Source: Streptomyces scabichelini
GTDB taxonomy: Bacteria > Actinomycetota > Actinomycetes > Streptomycetales > Streptomycetaceae
Assembly: GCF_011045015.1 (NCBI RefSeq)
Contig: NZ_JAAKZY010000018.1
Coordinates: 16,644 to 80,643, forward strand
Direction: 5' to 3'
Length of the DNA stretch: 64,000 nt
Both the position numbers and the translations under genes were made by a program. Every line of letters starts with the position of its first letter. The first letter of the stretch is position 1. The notes beneath the pieces were generated by a model. The model was not told the origin of the DNA. It made no database searches and saw only the letters and a list, made by a program, of their open reading frames with translations. Of the stretch, positions 20,157 to 28,386 are shown piece by piece.

Positions 20157-21134
20157 GTGAAATCCGACCGCCTGCTGTCGATCCTGCTGCTCCTGCAGAC
20201 CCGCGGCCGCGTCCCCGCCCGTGAACTCGCCGACCGGCTCGAGGTGTCGGTCCGTACGATCTACCGCGACGTCGAGGCCCTGTCGGCCGCCGGAGTCCCG
20301 GTGTACGCCGAACGCGGGCGGCACGGCGGCATCGAACTGCTCGCCGGGTTCCGTACGGACGTCACCGGACTGACCGCCGACGAGTCCCGCGCGCTGTTCA
20401 TCCTCGCCGCGCAGGGCGCGCACGCCGCGCTCGGTCTCGACGAGGCGCTCGGTTCGGCGCTGCGCAAGGTGATGGCCGCGCTGCCGGTCCCGCACCGCCC
20501 GGCCGCCGAGGTGACCTCCCGCCGCATCCTGGTCGACGCCACACGCTGGAAGGGCGGGCCGCTGAGGGCGGTCGACCTCGACACACTCCAGGAAGCGGTG
20601 TTCGCCGACCGGCGCCTTCATCTGTCGTACCGGCACAGCGACGAGAAGGAGACGCGGACGTACACCGTCGAGCCCTACGGCCTCGTCTCCAAGGGGGGCA
20701 TCTGGTACCTGGTCGCCGACCGGCGGGGGAAACCGCGGCTCTTCCGCGCCGACCGGGTGCGGTCGGCACGGCTGCTGGACGAGCCGGTGCGGCGCCGGCC
20801 GGGCGTCGAACTCGCCGACGCCTGGGAGGTGCTGCGCCGCCAGGTCGAGGAGCGGCCCGACGGGCTCGACGTCACGGTACGGGTGCGGCGCGACCGGCTC
20901 GACATGTTCGAGCGCCTGCTCGCCTCCTCCCTGGCGGCGCTGCCGGACGACGACGGACACAGCGAGTGGGTGACCGCGCGGCTGACGTTCGGTTTCGTCG
21001 GCGAGGCCCGCCAGCTGCTGCAGTTCGCCGACCGGGTGGAGGTCATCTCCCCGCCCGAGGTGCGCGAGGAACTGGCCGGGGTGGCGGCCTCTGTCGCGGA
21101 GCTGTACCAGCGGGTCAGCCCGGGGCCGGCGTGA
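20157..21134 (+). CDS. WYL domain-containing transcriptional regulator (YafY type)
   Basis: DeoR-like helix-turn-helix regulator with a ligand-sensing WYL domain, 325 aa. The HTH_11 domain is at about 5-60 (RVPARELADRLEVSVRTIYR DVEAL), followed by a winged region (GRHGGIELL). The WYL domain is at about 140-215, with GLVSKGGIWYLVADRRGK. A C-terminal WCX-like extension follows. The GTG at 20157 begins the conserved KSDRLLSILLLLQ. It is divergent from the DinB-like gene. Such pairs, a WYL regulator next to the stress- or thiol-related protein it controls, recur in actinobacteria. Confidence 0.9.
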   Translation: MKSDRLLSILLLLQTRGRVPARELADRLEVSVRTIYRDVEALSAAGVPVYAERGRHGGIELLAGFRTDVTGLTADESRALFILAAQGAHAALGLDEALGSALRKVMAALPVPHRPAAEVTSRRILVDATRWKGGPLRAVDLDTLQEAVFADRRLHLSYRHSDEKETRTYTVEPYGLVSKGGIWYLVADRRGKPRLFRADRVRSARLLDEPVRRRPGVELADAWEVLRRQVEERPDGLDVTVRVRRDRLDMFERLLASSLAALPDDDGHSEWVTARLTFGFVGEARQLLQFADRVEVISPPEVREELAGVAASVAELYQRVSPGPA

Positions 21135-21215
21135 AGCCCCTGGTCAGCGTGGTCGCTTGAGGCGCACTTTGGCCCGGCTGAGGGCGCGTACGACAGCTTC
21201 GTACGCGCCCTTTCG

Positions 21216-21833
21216 TCACCCTGTCCAGTGCCGGCGGCCGATGCTGATCAGGCGCATTCGGCGGGTTGCCACCCGGGTGACCCGGTCCTGCTCCTCGGGG
21301 GACGCCTCCAGGAGGTTGGAGGCGGTCATCAGCATCTGGTCGACGTACAGGCCCGCGAGCATCAGCAGGTCGTCGTCGCTCCACCCGGCCGATTCCGGGT
21401 GCTGGGCCAGCGCGGTCTTCACCTCGTCGGTGAACCGGTCCAGTTGCGCCGCGATCGCGGCCCTGACCTGCTGGACTCCGCCATTCCGCTCGCGCGCGAT
21501 AAAGCGGATGTGTGCGGGGTACTCGCGTACGTGACGGGCGATCAGGTCCACGGCGCGCTCTATGCGTTCGTCGCCGTCGCCGGCCGCGGACACCGTGCCG
21601 GCGATCATCGGGTGCAGGCTGCCCAGCGCCTCCTCGACCAGGGCCACGCCGAGATCCGCCGTCGAGTGGAAGTGCCGGTAGAAGGCGGTCGGGGCGACGC
21701 CCACGGCCCGGGTGACCTCGCGCAGGCCCAGGCTGCTGAGACTCTGCTCCTCCAACAGACCCAACGCGGCGTCCAGGAACGCCTGCCTCGTCTTCTGTTT
21801 CTGGGCCTGTCGGACGCCGAGGGTGTGACTCAT
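21216..21833 (-). CDS. TetR family regulator, FabR-like
   Basis: DNA-binding repressor, 205 aa. The HTH segment LREVTRAVGVAPTAFYRHF followed by STADLGVALVEEAL resembles E. coli FabR, the unsaturated fatty-acid regulator, more than the average TetR; this is judged by eye. It is divergent from two tiny membrane proteins across a 122-base AT-richer gap with inverted repeats. Regulation of itself and those genes is likely; a link to membrane-lipid state is speculative. Confidence 0.9.
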   Translation of the reverse strand: MSHTLGVRQAQKQKTRQAFLDAALGLLEEQSLSSLGLREVTRAVGVAPTAFYRHFHSTADLGVALVEEALGSLHPMIAGTVSAAGDGDERIERAVDLIARHVREYPAHIRFIARERNGGVQQVRAAIAAQLDRFTDEVKTALAQHPESAGWSDDDLLMLAGLYVDQMLMTASNLLEASPEEQDRVTRVATRRMRLISIGRRHWTG

Positions 21834-21899
21834 GCCATGCAGTTAACAACTGTTCTCTGTCAATTGTGAAGTCATGGGACGCGCTAGACTGGGAAGTCA

Positions 21900-21927
21900 G
21901 TGAACAAGTGTAACTACAACCGTTCAC
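21900..21927. promoter_or_regulatory. Candidate TetR operator
   Basis: GTGAAC (21900-21905) and GTTCAC (21922-21927) form an inverted repeat with a 16-base spacer between the FabR-like gene and the small membrane-protein gene. A second symmetric cluster, AACAACTGTT (21846 region), is close to the regulator start. Either could be the operator. Confidence 0.4.
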
Positions 21928-21955
21928 CGATTTATCGTCAACGGGAGGCATTCAC

Positions 21956-22120
21956 ATGCTGTTCCTCGTAGCGGCACTCCTGCTGCTGGGCGTCATCCTG
22001 GGCCCCGTGGCCCACGCGCCGCTCTCCTTCACGCTGGTCGCCGCCGCGGTCATCGGCATCTGGCTGGCCGTCTTCGCGGTCCGCGAGCGTCACTCGCATC
22101 GGCGACACACCACCAACTGA
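21956..22120 (+). CDS. Small membrane protein (54 aa)
   Basis: Hypothetical 54-aa protein with a GGGAGG ribosome site well placed before the ATG. Two hydrophobic stretches (about 2-18 and 24-42) predict one or two membrane spans, followed by a basic/His tail (RERHSHRRHTTN) that should face the cytoplasm. GC-rich third positions support coding. It heads a probable two-gene unit with the DUF4190-like protein (32-base gap), divergent from the FabR-like TetR. No function is known to me. Confidence 0.75.
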   Translation: MLFLVAALLLLGVILGPVAHAPLSFTLVAAAVIGIWLAVFAVRERHSHRRHTTN

Positions 22121-22151
22121 CCGCGTTTCTCCGCCTGTTGGGAGCAGACTC

Positions 22152-22430
22152 ATGCAACTCACCACCGCCGCGCCCCAGCGCCGCCACGCCGCCCGTCGCG
22201 ACGCCGACGGCATGGCTGTGGCGTCCTTCATCCTCGGCCTCGTCGGCCTGCTGGTCTTCAATGTCTTCCTCGGCCCCACCGCCATCGTCCTGGCATCGAT
22301 GGCCCTCCACCGCGACACCACGCGGCGCGGCCGCGCCTACCTGGGCCTGGGCCTGGGCGTCGCCGATCTCCTGGTCCTCGCGGCGTTCATGTCGGCGGAC
22401 AGCACGATGTCGTGGAGCTTCGGCAACTGA
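22152..22430 (+). CDS. DUF4190-like small membrane protein
   Basis: 92-aa predicted membrane protein. A short polar N-terminus (PQRRHAARRDADG) leads to AVASFILGLVGLLVFNVFLG, a long hydrophobic pair, then a basic loop (HRDTTRRGRAY) and LGLGLGVADLLVLAAF. The pattern of two or three helices with a Gly-rich first span is that of DUF4190. ATG preceded by GGGAGCAG. Probably co-transcribed with the preceding 54-aa gene; a strong hairpin follows at 22441. Confidence 0.75.
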   Translation: MQLTTAAPQRRHAARRDADGMAVASFILGLVGLLVFNVFLGPTAIVLASMALHRDTTRRGRAYLGLGLGVADLLVLAAFMSADSTMSWSFGN

Positions 22431-22440
22431 GGGCTGCCGC

Positions 22441-22469
22441 CGGCACGCCGCCCTGCCGGCGGCGTGCCG
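22441..22469 (+). terminator. Hairpin terminator after the DUF4190-like gene
   Basis: A perfect 12-bp stem (22441-22452 with 22458-22469) with a CTGCC loop lies 10 bases after the stop. No T-run. Confidence 0.75.
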
Positions 22470-22633
22470 CAGGGCGACGGGGGAGGGTGGGCACAGCCGA
22501 CAACGCCGGGCTCCCTCGCTGAACGGTCCGGCCGCAGCAAAGGCAAGGCGCACTCGGTGCCACGTACCGGCTACCGGTAAAGCCTCCAGCCCGACCGAAC
22601 CAAAAAATAGCGGGCTCTAGAATTGAGCCCACC

Positions 22634-23803
22634 ATGGCATACCTCGACCACGCCGCGACCACCCCGATGCTCCCGGAGGCGGTCGAGGCAATGACCGCCC
22701 AGCTGAGCGCAACTGGCAACGCTTCCTCCTTGCACGCCGCCGGCCGCCGCGCGCGGCGAACCGTCGAGGAAGCCCGCGAAACCCTGGCGGAAGCCCTGGG
22801 CGCACGCCCCAGCGAGGTGGTCTTCACCTCCGGCGGCACCGAGGCCGACAACCTCGCCGTGAAGGGCCTGTACTGGTCCCGCCGCGCCGCAGAACCGGCC
22901 CGCACCCGGATTCTGGCCAGCCCCGTCGAGCACCACGCCGTCCTCGACGCCGTGCACTGGCTCGGCGAACACGAGGGCGCCACGGTCGAGTACCTCCCGG
23001 TCGACCCGTACGGCCGCATCCACCCCGAAGCCCTGCGCGAGGCCATCGCACGCAACCCCGACGACGTCGCCCTCACCACGGTCATGTGGGCGAACAACGA
23101 GATCGGTACGGTCATGCCGGTTCGCGAACTCGCCGACGTCGCCGCCGAGTTCGACATCCCGCTGCACGCCGACGCGGTCCAGGCCTTCGGCCAGCTCCCC
23201 GTCGACTTCGGCGCCTCCGGGCTCGCCGCGATGTCCGTCTCGGGCCACAAGATCGGCGGCCCGTACGGCATCGGCGCGCTGCTCCTCGGCCGCGAGTACA
23301 CCCCCGTACCGGTCCTGCACGGCGGTGGCCAGGAGCGTCACGTCCGCTCCGGCACCCTGGACGTGCCCGCCGTCGCCGCGTTCGCCGTCGCCGGCCGGAC
23401 CGCAGCCGAGCAGCGCGAGTGGTTCGTCCGCGAGATCGGCGGGCTGCGCGACGACCTGGTCGACGCCGTGCGCAAGGCCGTCCCGGACGCCATCCTCGGC
23501 GGCGACCCCGTCGGCGAGGGCCGCCTTCCCGCGAACGCCCACTTCACGTTCCCCGGCTGCGAGGGCGACTCGCTGCTGCTGCTCCTGGACGCCCAGGGCA
23601 TCGAGTGCTCCACGGGCTCGGCGTGCACGGCGGGTGTGGCCCAGCCCAGCCATGTGCTGCTCGCCACGGGCACCGACCCGGACCTGGCCCGCGGCACCCT
23701 CCGCTTCTCCCTCGGCCATACCTCCACGGAGGCGGACGTGGAAGCGGTGGCCCGGGCGATCGGCCCGGCGGTGGAACGGGCTCGGACGGCGGGGCTCAGC
23801 TGA
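22634..23803 (+). CDS. Cysteine desulfurase (IscS/NifS-like)
   Basis: PLP enzyme that strips sulfur from cysteine as an enzyme-bound persulfide, leaving alanine, 389 aa. It has the N-terminal [10 protein letters not shown], the PLP lysine in [30 protein letters not shown], and the catalytic Cys loop [17 protein letters not shown]. The gene lies near mnmA, the usual acceptor of this sulfur for tRNA 2-thiouridine. There is no Shine-Dalgarno: a TAGAAT -10-like box (22618-22623) ends 10 bases before the ATG, so translation is probably leaderless or nearly so. GGGCTC/GAGCCC (22612-22630) also forms a hairpin here. Confidence 0.95.
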   Translation: MAYLDHAATTPMLPEAVEAMTAQLSATGNASSLHAAGRRARRTVEEARETLAEALGARPSEVVFTSGGTEADNLAVKGLYWSRRAAEPARTRILASPVEHHAVLDAVHWLGEHEGATVEYLPVDPYGRIHPEALREAIARNPDDVALTTVMWANNEIGTVMPVRELADVAAEFDIPLHADAVQAFGQLPVDFGASGLAAMSVSGHKIGGPYGIGALLLGREYTPVPVLHGGGQERHVRSGTLDVPAVAAFAVAGRTAAEQREWFVREIGGLRDDLVDAVRKAVPDAILGGDPVGEGRLPANAHFTFPGCEGDSLLLLLDAQGIECSTGSACTAGVAQPSHVLLATGTDPDLARGTLRFSLGHTSTEADVEAVARAIGPAVERARTAGLS

Positions 23804-23881
23804 GCAGGCCAGCCGGCCTCGGCTGAGCAGGCCAGCCGGTCTCAGCCGGGTGGTCCAGCCGGCCTCAGCTGACTCAGCCGG
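23795..23881. repeat. 23-bp imperfect tandem repeats between convergent genes
   Basis: Nearly four units at 23795-23817, 23818-23840, 23841-23863 and a partial one from 23864. The first two share CTGAGCAGGCCAGCCGG; the third is more diverged. The stop codons of the cysteine desulfurase and the convergent amidase both fall inside the array, so unit gain or loss could alter gene ends. It may also serve as a bidirectional terminator region. Confidence 0.75.
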
Positions 23882-24593
23882 CCTTCCGGCCTGCCTGTGC
23901 GGTTGCCTCCGGCGCGGCTGACGCCTGTGCCGTACTCGCCTTCCGTACGAGCGGTATGTACCGGTCCCAGTCCCAGTGCGGCCCCGGGTCCGTGTGGTCC
24001 GTGCCCGGCACCTCGACGTGGCCGATGATGTGCTCGCGGTCGACCGGTATGTCGTAGCGGGCGCACACCCGTGCCGTCAGGCGTGCCGACGCGGCGTACA
24101 TCGCGTCCGTGAAGTCCTCCGGCCGGTCCACGAAGCCCTCGTGCTCGATGCCGACACTGCGTTCGTTGTAGTCGCGGTTCCCGGCGTGGAAGGCCACGTC
24201 CAGCTCGCGGATCATCTGCGTGATGTGGCCGTCCTTGCGGACGATGTAGTGCGCGGCCGCGCCGTGCCCCGGGTCCTGGAAGACCTTCACCGCGCTGTTG
24301 AAACTGCCCTGCGTGACATGGATGATCACGCGGTCTATGACGTAGTCCTCGGGACGGTCCGCCATCCGCCAGTTCGCCGACGAGGCTGCCACCCAGCGGG
24401 CGCCGCGGAAGTCGACCGCGCCCGTCTTGCGCGGCTTCTCCATGCCGGGCATGCGCCACCACATGCGAGACAGGTCGTCCCACGCGAGCGCGGCGGTGCC
24501 CGCCGCGGCCGCGACGCCACCGATGAGCAGCGCCCGCCGCCCGATGCGCCGGTCCGCGTCCCCTGCTGCCCTGTGGCTGCTCGTCTCGCCCAT
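23874..24593 (-). CDS. N-acetylmuramoyl-L-alanine amidase, exported
   Basis: Zinc amidase (Amidase_2/PGRP fold) that cleaves the lactyl-amide bond joining peptide to glycan in peptidoglycan, 239 aa. The N-terminus carries a twin-arginine-like signal, RRIGRRALLIGGVAAAAGTA, predicting Tat export or a membrane anchor. The domain (about 80-220) contains VIIHVTQGSFNSAV, HGAAAHYIVRKDGHITQ, VAFHAGNRDYNERSVGIEHE and HIIGHVEVPGTDHTDPG, supplying the Zn-ligand histidines and Asp. ATG at 24593 with GGAGAG upstream. Divergent from mnmA; likely in wall turnover. Confidence 0.9.
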   Translation of the reverse strand: MGETSSHRAAGDADRRIGRRALLIGGVAAAAGTAALAWDDLSRMWWRMPGMEKPRKTGAVDFRGARWVAASSANWRMADRPEDYVIDRVIIHVTQGSFNSAVKVFQDPGHGAAAHYIVRKDGHITQMIRELDVAFHAGNRDYNERSVGIEHEGFVDRPEDFTDAMYAASARLTARVCARYDIPVDREHIIGHVEVPGTDHTDPGPHWDWDRYIPLVRKASTAQASAAPEATAQAGRKAG

Positions 24594-24653
24594 GCGCTCT
24601 CCAACGGATACTCGCGGGCTCCGGTTCCCGCGGACCCTTACCCTTGAAGGGTT

Positions 24654-25784
24654 ATGACTGAGATCTCGCAGCGCCCTCGCCCCCTCCGCGTACTGGCCGC
24701 CATGTCCGGCGGCGTGGACTCCGCCGTCGCCGCCGCCCGCGCCGCGGAGGCCGGGCACGACGTGACCGGTGTCCACCTCGCCCTCTCGGCGAACCCGCAA
24801 TCGTTCCGCACGGGCGCGCGCGGCTGTTGCACCATCGAGGACTCCCGCGACGCCCGCCGCGCCGCGGACGTGATCGGCATCCCGTTCTACGTCTGGGACC
24901 TCGCCGAGCGTTTCCGCGAGGACGTGGTCGAGGACTTCGTCGCCGAGTACGAGGCCGGGCGCACCCCGAACCCGTGCCTGCGCTGCAACGAGAAGATCAA
25001 GTTCGCGGCCCTGCTCGACAAGGCCCTCGCCCTCGGCTTCGACGCGGTCTGCACCGGTCACTACGCCAAGGTGATCGTGAACGAGGACGGCACACGCGAA
25101 CTGCACCGGGCCTCCGACATGGCCAAGGACCAGTCGTACGTCCTCGGAGTCCTCGACGACCGCCAGCTCGCGCACGCGCTGTTCCCCCTCGGTGACACGG
25201 TCACGACCAAGGACGAGATCCGCGCCGAGGCCGAGCGCCGGGGCCTCGCCGTCGCCAAGAAGCCGGACTCGCACGACATCTGCTTCATCGCCGACGGCGA
25301 CACCCAGGGCTTCCTGGCGGGCCGGCTCGGCAAGTCCGAGGGCGACATCGTGGACGAGTCCGGCGCGGTCGTCGGCACGCACGAGGGTGCGTACGGCTTC
25401 ACGATCGGCCAGCGCAAGGGGCTCCGTATCGGCACTCCCGCCCCGGACGGCAAGCCGCGGTACGTCCTCGACATCTCGCCGGTGAACAACACGGTGACGG
25501 TCGGCCCGGCGGCGGCTCTGGACGTCAGCGCCCTGACGGCGATCAAGCCCCGCTGGTGCGGCGCGGCCCCGACAGGACCGGGTACGTACACGGCGCAGTT
25601 GCGCGCCCACGGGGGCGAGACGACGGTCACGGCGGAGTTCGTCGACGGCGCGCTGGAGGTCACCTTCGCCGAGCCGGTCCGGGGCGTTGCTCCCGGGCAG
25701 GCGGTGGTGCTGTACGACGGGACGCGCGTGGTGGGGTCGGCGACGATCGCGACGACCACGCGCGCGACGACAGCGGTGGGCTGA
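24654..25784 (+). CDS. mnmA: tRNA-specific 2-thiouridylase MnmA
   Basis: ATP-dependent enzyme placing sulfur at C2 of wobble uridine 34 in tRNAs for Lys, Glu and Gln, 376 aa. The PP-loop is [20 protein letters not shown]; catalytic cysteines appear in [12 protein letters not shown] and [10 protein letters not shown], and GHYAKV and [12 protein letters not shown] are typical. The sulfur donor is likely the cysteine desulfurase two genes upstream. A small inverted repeat ACCCTTGAAGGGT (24640-24652) covers the ribosome-binding region and might lower initiation. A perfect palindromic terminator follows. Confidence 0.97.
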   Translation: MTEISQRPRPLRVLAAMSGGVDSAVAAARAAEAGHDVTGVHLALSANPQSFRTGARGCCTIEDSRDARRAADVIGIPFYVWDLAERFREDVVEDFVAEYEAGRTPNPCLRCNEKIKFAALLDKALALGFDAVCTGHYAKVIVNEDGTRELHRASDMAKDQSYVLGVLDDRQLAHALFPLGDTVTTKDEIRAEAERRGLAVAKKPDSHDICFIADGDTQGFLAGRLGKSEGDIVDESGAVVGTHEGAYGFTIGQRKGLRIGTPAPDGKPRYVLDISPVNNTVTVGPAAALDVSALTAIKPRWCGAAPTGPGTYTAQLRAHGGETTVTAEFVDGALEVTFAEPVRGVAPGQAVVLYDGTRVVGSATIATTTRATTAVG

Positions 25785-25793
25785 GCCGGCTGG

Positions 25794-25823
25794 GCGCACG
25801 CGCGCGGTACCGCGCGCGTGCGC
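25794..25823. terminator. Perfect 30-bp palindrome, probable bidirectional terminator
   Basis: The sequence is its own reverse complement over 30 bases, centred on GGTACC, and begins 10 bases after the mnmA stop. As RNA it would form a 13-bp GC-rich stem with a GTAC loop. It lies between convergent mnmA and the DUF427 gene and can serve both. Confidence 0.8.
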
Positions 25824-25874
25824 TTGAACAGTTCCACGACTGTGTGGGCTGCCGGGCGGCCCGGAATTCATCGG

Positions 25875-26198
25875 TCAGATGACTTCTACTTCGTAGAAGC
25901 ACACGTGGTCCTTGATCTCCGCGACCTCCGGCTTCGGGTCGGGGTATGTCCAGACAAGGTCGGGTGCGTCCGGCAGTGACCAGTAGGACGCGTCGCCCTT
26001 GAACGGGCAGTGGGTGTGGGTCTCCGACGGCGTCAGCAGATCGACGCGTACGTCCTCCATGGGGAGGTAGTAGCGTACGGGCAAACCCGTCTCGCGCAGC
26101 AGCAGCGGGCGTGTGCTCTCCGCGAGCACCTGCCCGTCGTGCACCACGCGTACGTGCTCGGTGCCCTGCTCGATGGTGATGCGGTGGCCTGCGGTCAC
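25875..26198 (-). CDS. DUF427 domain-containing protein
   Basis: Small cytoplasmic protein of unknown function, 107 aa, the single-domain length of DUF427. Hallmarks are VRVVHDGQVLAESTRPLLL, LPVRYYLPMEDVR, HTHCPFKGDASYWSL and WTYPDPKPEVAEIKDHVCFY. GTG at 26198 with GAGGAG upstream. It is monocistronic, facing mnmA convergently and divergent from the methyltransferase. Confidence 0.93.
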   Translation of the reverse strand: MTAGHRITIEQGTEHVRVVHDGQVLAESTRPLLLRETGLPVRYYLPMEDVRVDLLTPSETHTHCPFKGDASYWSLPDAPDLVWTYPDPKPEVAEIKDHVCFYEVEVI

Positions 26199-26285
26199 GT
26201 TCCGTCTCCTCGGGTAGCGGTCTCACCGGATACAGCGCAGGCTGCTGTCGTGTTCTTCCCTGGTTTCTTCCCGACGGAGGTCCTC

Positions 26286-27101
26286 ATGGGAGCCACGCGC
26301 CTGACCCGCAACCGCAAGAGCCTTGCCCATCAGGTGCGTTACGCGCTGCGACACCCCGAGAAGGTGCCCGTGTACGCCCGCCGGGCCGCGCGTGACGCCT
26401 GGCTGCGGCTCAGATACCGCGACCACGTCGCGTACTACCGGGCTGTCATGGCCTCCGACGCGGCGCGCAGCACCGAAGCGGCGGTGGGCCACAACCCGTC
26501 ACGCGACCGGTGGACACAGATCGGCCGGATGCAGTTCGACTACCTGGTGCGGCACGGACTGAAGCCGCAGCACAGGATGCTGGAGATCGGCTGCGGGAAC
26601 CTGCGCGCCGGGCGGCTGTTCATCGACTACCTGGAGAGCGGCAACTACTACGGGATCGACATCTCGCCGGACATCCTGATCGCGGCCCAGGACACCGTCG
26701 TACGGGAAGGCCTCCAGGCCAAGCTGCCCCATCTGACGCTCACGGACGATCTGACCTTCGCCTTCCTGCCCGACGCCTGCTTCGACGTGGTGCACGCGCA
26801 CAGTGTGTTCTCTCATTCGCCGCCGGACGTCATCGAGCAGTGCCTCGCCCACGTCGGGCGTGTCCTCGCGCCCGGCGGGTTCTTCGACTTCACCTTCGAC
26901 CGGACCGAGGGCAGAGAACACCAGGTGCTGCACGAGGACTTCTATTACCGCACCGACACGCTGGTCCAACTGGCCGCGAAGCATGGCCTCTCGGCCCGTT
27001 TCATGGACGACTGGGAGGCGCTTCCGCACCGCCAGTCGAAGCTCCGAGTGACCGCAACGGCCCACGCGGTGTCAGATGCTGCCCGTACCGTGAAGCCATG
27101 A
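26286..27101 (+). CDS. Class I SAM-dependent methyltransferase
   Basis: Putative methyltransferase of unknown substrate, 271 aa. A basic N-terminal extension (about 1-75, rich in Arg) precedes the Rossmann-like domain. Motif I is RMLEIGCGNLRAGRLF, followed by NYYGIDISPDILIAA (acidic ribose-binding strand) and DVVHAHSVFSHSP. ATG at 26286 with GGAGGTCCTC upstream. Its stop overlaps the start of the LOG-family gene (ATGA), implying coupled expression. Confidence 0.85.
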   Translation: MGATRLTRNRKSLAHQVRYALRHPEKVPVYARRAARDAWLRLRYRDHVAYYRAVMASDAARSTEAAVGHNPSRDRWTQIGRMQFDYLVRHGLKPQHRMLEIGCGNLRAGRLFIDYLESGNYYGIDISPDILIAAQDTVVREGLQAKLPHLTLTDDLTFAFLPDACFDVVHAHSVFSHSPPDVIEQCLAHVGRVLAPGGFFDFTFDRTEGREHQVLHEDFYYRTDTLVQLAAKHGLSARFMDDWEALPHRQSKLRVTATAHAVSDAARTVKP

Positions 27102-27637
27102 ACATCTGCGTCTTCCTCTCGGCCGCCGACCTCGACGAGCGCTACACGCGCCCCGCCCGCGAGTTCGCCGAACTGCTCGGCAAGGGCGGGCACACCCTGG
27201 TGTGGGGCGGTTCGGACGTCGGACTCATGAAGGTCGTCGCCGACGGCGTGCAGGAGGCGGGCGGACGGCTGCTCGGTGTCTCCGTGGAGTTCCTCGCGGC
27301 CAAGGCGCGGCCGGACGCCGACGAGATGATCGTCGCGCGTGACCTCGCCGAGCGTAAGGCGCTGCTTCTGGAGAAGGCCGACGCGGTGGTGATCATGGTC
27401 GGCGGGACCGGCACGCTGGACGAGGCGACCGACATCCTGGAGCTGAAGAAGCACGGCCACACCACCAAGCCGGTGGTGCTGCTCAACACGGCGGGCTTCT
27501 ACGACGGTCTCAAGGAGCAGTTCCGGCGGATGGAGGACGAGGGCTTCCTGCCGGTTCCGCTGACCGAGCTGGTGTTCTTCGCGGAAGAGCCGGTGGGGGC
27601 GCTGGCGTACCTGGAGGAGTCGGTCGGAAACCAGTGA
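27098..27637 (+). CDS. LOG family protein (TIGR00725/TIGR00730-like)
   Basis: Rossmann-fold protein of the lysine-decarboxylase-like/LOG family, 179 aa. Nucleotide-monophosphate-binding landmarks are LVWGGSDVGLMKVVADG and MVGGTGTLDEATDILEL, the latter equivalent to PGGxGTxxE but with Val replacing the first Pro. LOG enzymes cleave cytokinin-type ribosyl monophosphates to the free base; the bacterial role here is uncertain. The start overlaps the methyltransferase stop. Both genes may act on a shared small molecule, but that is speculation. Confidence 0.85.
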   Translation: MNICVFLSAADLDERYTRPAREFAELLGKGGHTLVWGGSDVGLMKVVADGVQEAGGRLLGVSVEFLAAKARPDADEMIVARDLAERKALLLEKADAVVIMVGGTGTLDEATDILELKKHGHTTKPVVLLNTAGFYDGLKEQFRRMEDEGFLPVPLTELVFFAEEPVGALAYLEESVGNQ

Positions 27638-27653
27638 TGCGAGCATGGCGGGC

Positions 27654-28343
27654 ATGGCTACACATGTGATCACCGGGGCCGGTTCCGGCATCGGCGCGGC
27701 CGTCGCCCGCCGCCTCCACGCGCGCGGGGACGAGCTCGTGCTGCACGCGCGCGACGCGGGCCGCGCGAAGGAGCTGGCCGCCGAGTTCCCGGGGGCCAGG
27801 ACCCTGGTCGGCGACCTCGCGGATCCGGACCGGCTGTCCTGGGCCTTCTCGCACCAGACGCTGCCCGACCGGGTCGACTCGCTCATGCACATCGCGGGCG
27901 TCATCGACCTAGGCCCGGTCGGCGAGTTGACCCCCAAGACCTGGCGCCACCAGCTGAACGTCAACCTGATCGCGCCCGCCGAGCTGACCCGCCACTTCCT
28001 GCCCCAACTCCGCGTTGCCCAGGGGCATGTGATCTTCGTCAACTCCGGTTCCGGCCTCAACGCCGGCCGCGAATGGTCCGCGTACGCCGCCTCCAAGCAC
28101 GGTCTGAAGGCCCTCGCCGACTCCCTGCGCCACGAGGAGCACGCGAACGGCGTACGCGTCACCTCGGTCTATCCGGGCCGTACCACGAGCCCCATGCAGG
28201 CCAAGGTCCACCAGCAGGAGGGCAAGGAGTACGACCCCTCGAAGTGGATCGACCCCGAGTCGGTGGCGACGACGATCCTGATGGCCCTGGACCTGCCCCG
28301 GGACGCGGAGGTCAACGACCTGACGGTGCGGCCGGGGCGCTGA
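27654..28343 (+). CDS. Short-chain dehydrogenase/reductase
   Basis: NAD(P)-dependent oxidoreductase of the SDR family, 229 aa from the ATG at 27654 (ATG 27645 adds three residues). The cofactor motif is VITGAGSGIGAAVARRL; MHIAGVIDLGP is the NAG-like motif. The catalytic Ser (VNSGSG) and YxxxK (YAASK) are present, as is PGRTTSPM after the active site. Third gene of a tight run with the methyltransferase and LOG protein (17-base gap). Substrate unknown. Confidence 0.92.
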   Translation: MATHVITGAGSGIGAAVARRLHARGDELVLHARDAGRAKELAAEFPGARTLVGDLADPDRLSWAFSHQTLPDRVDSLMHIAGVIDLGPVGELTPKTWRHQLNVNLIAPAELTRHFLPQLRVAQGHVIFVNSGSGLNAGREWSAYAASKHGLKALADSLRHEEHANGVRVTSVYPGRTTSPMQAKVHQQEGKEYDPSKWIDPESVATTILMALDLPRDAEVNDLTVRPGR

Positions 28344-28386
28344 CCCGGGCCACGACGATTCCGTACGGATTCCGTACGCTTCCGGG

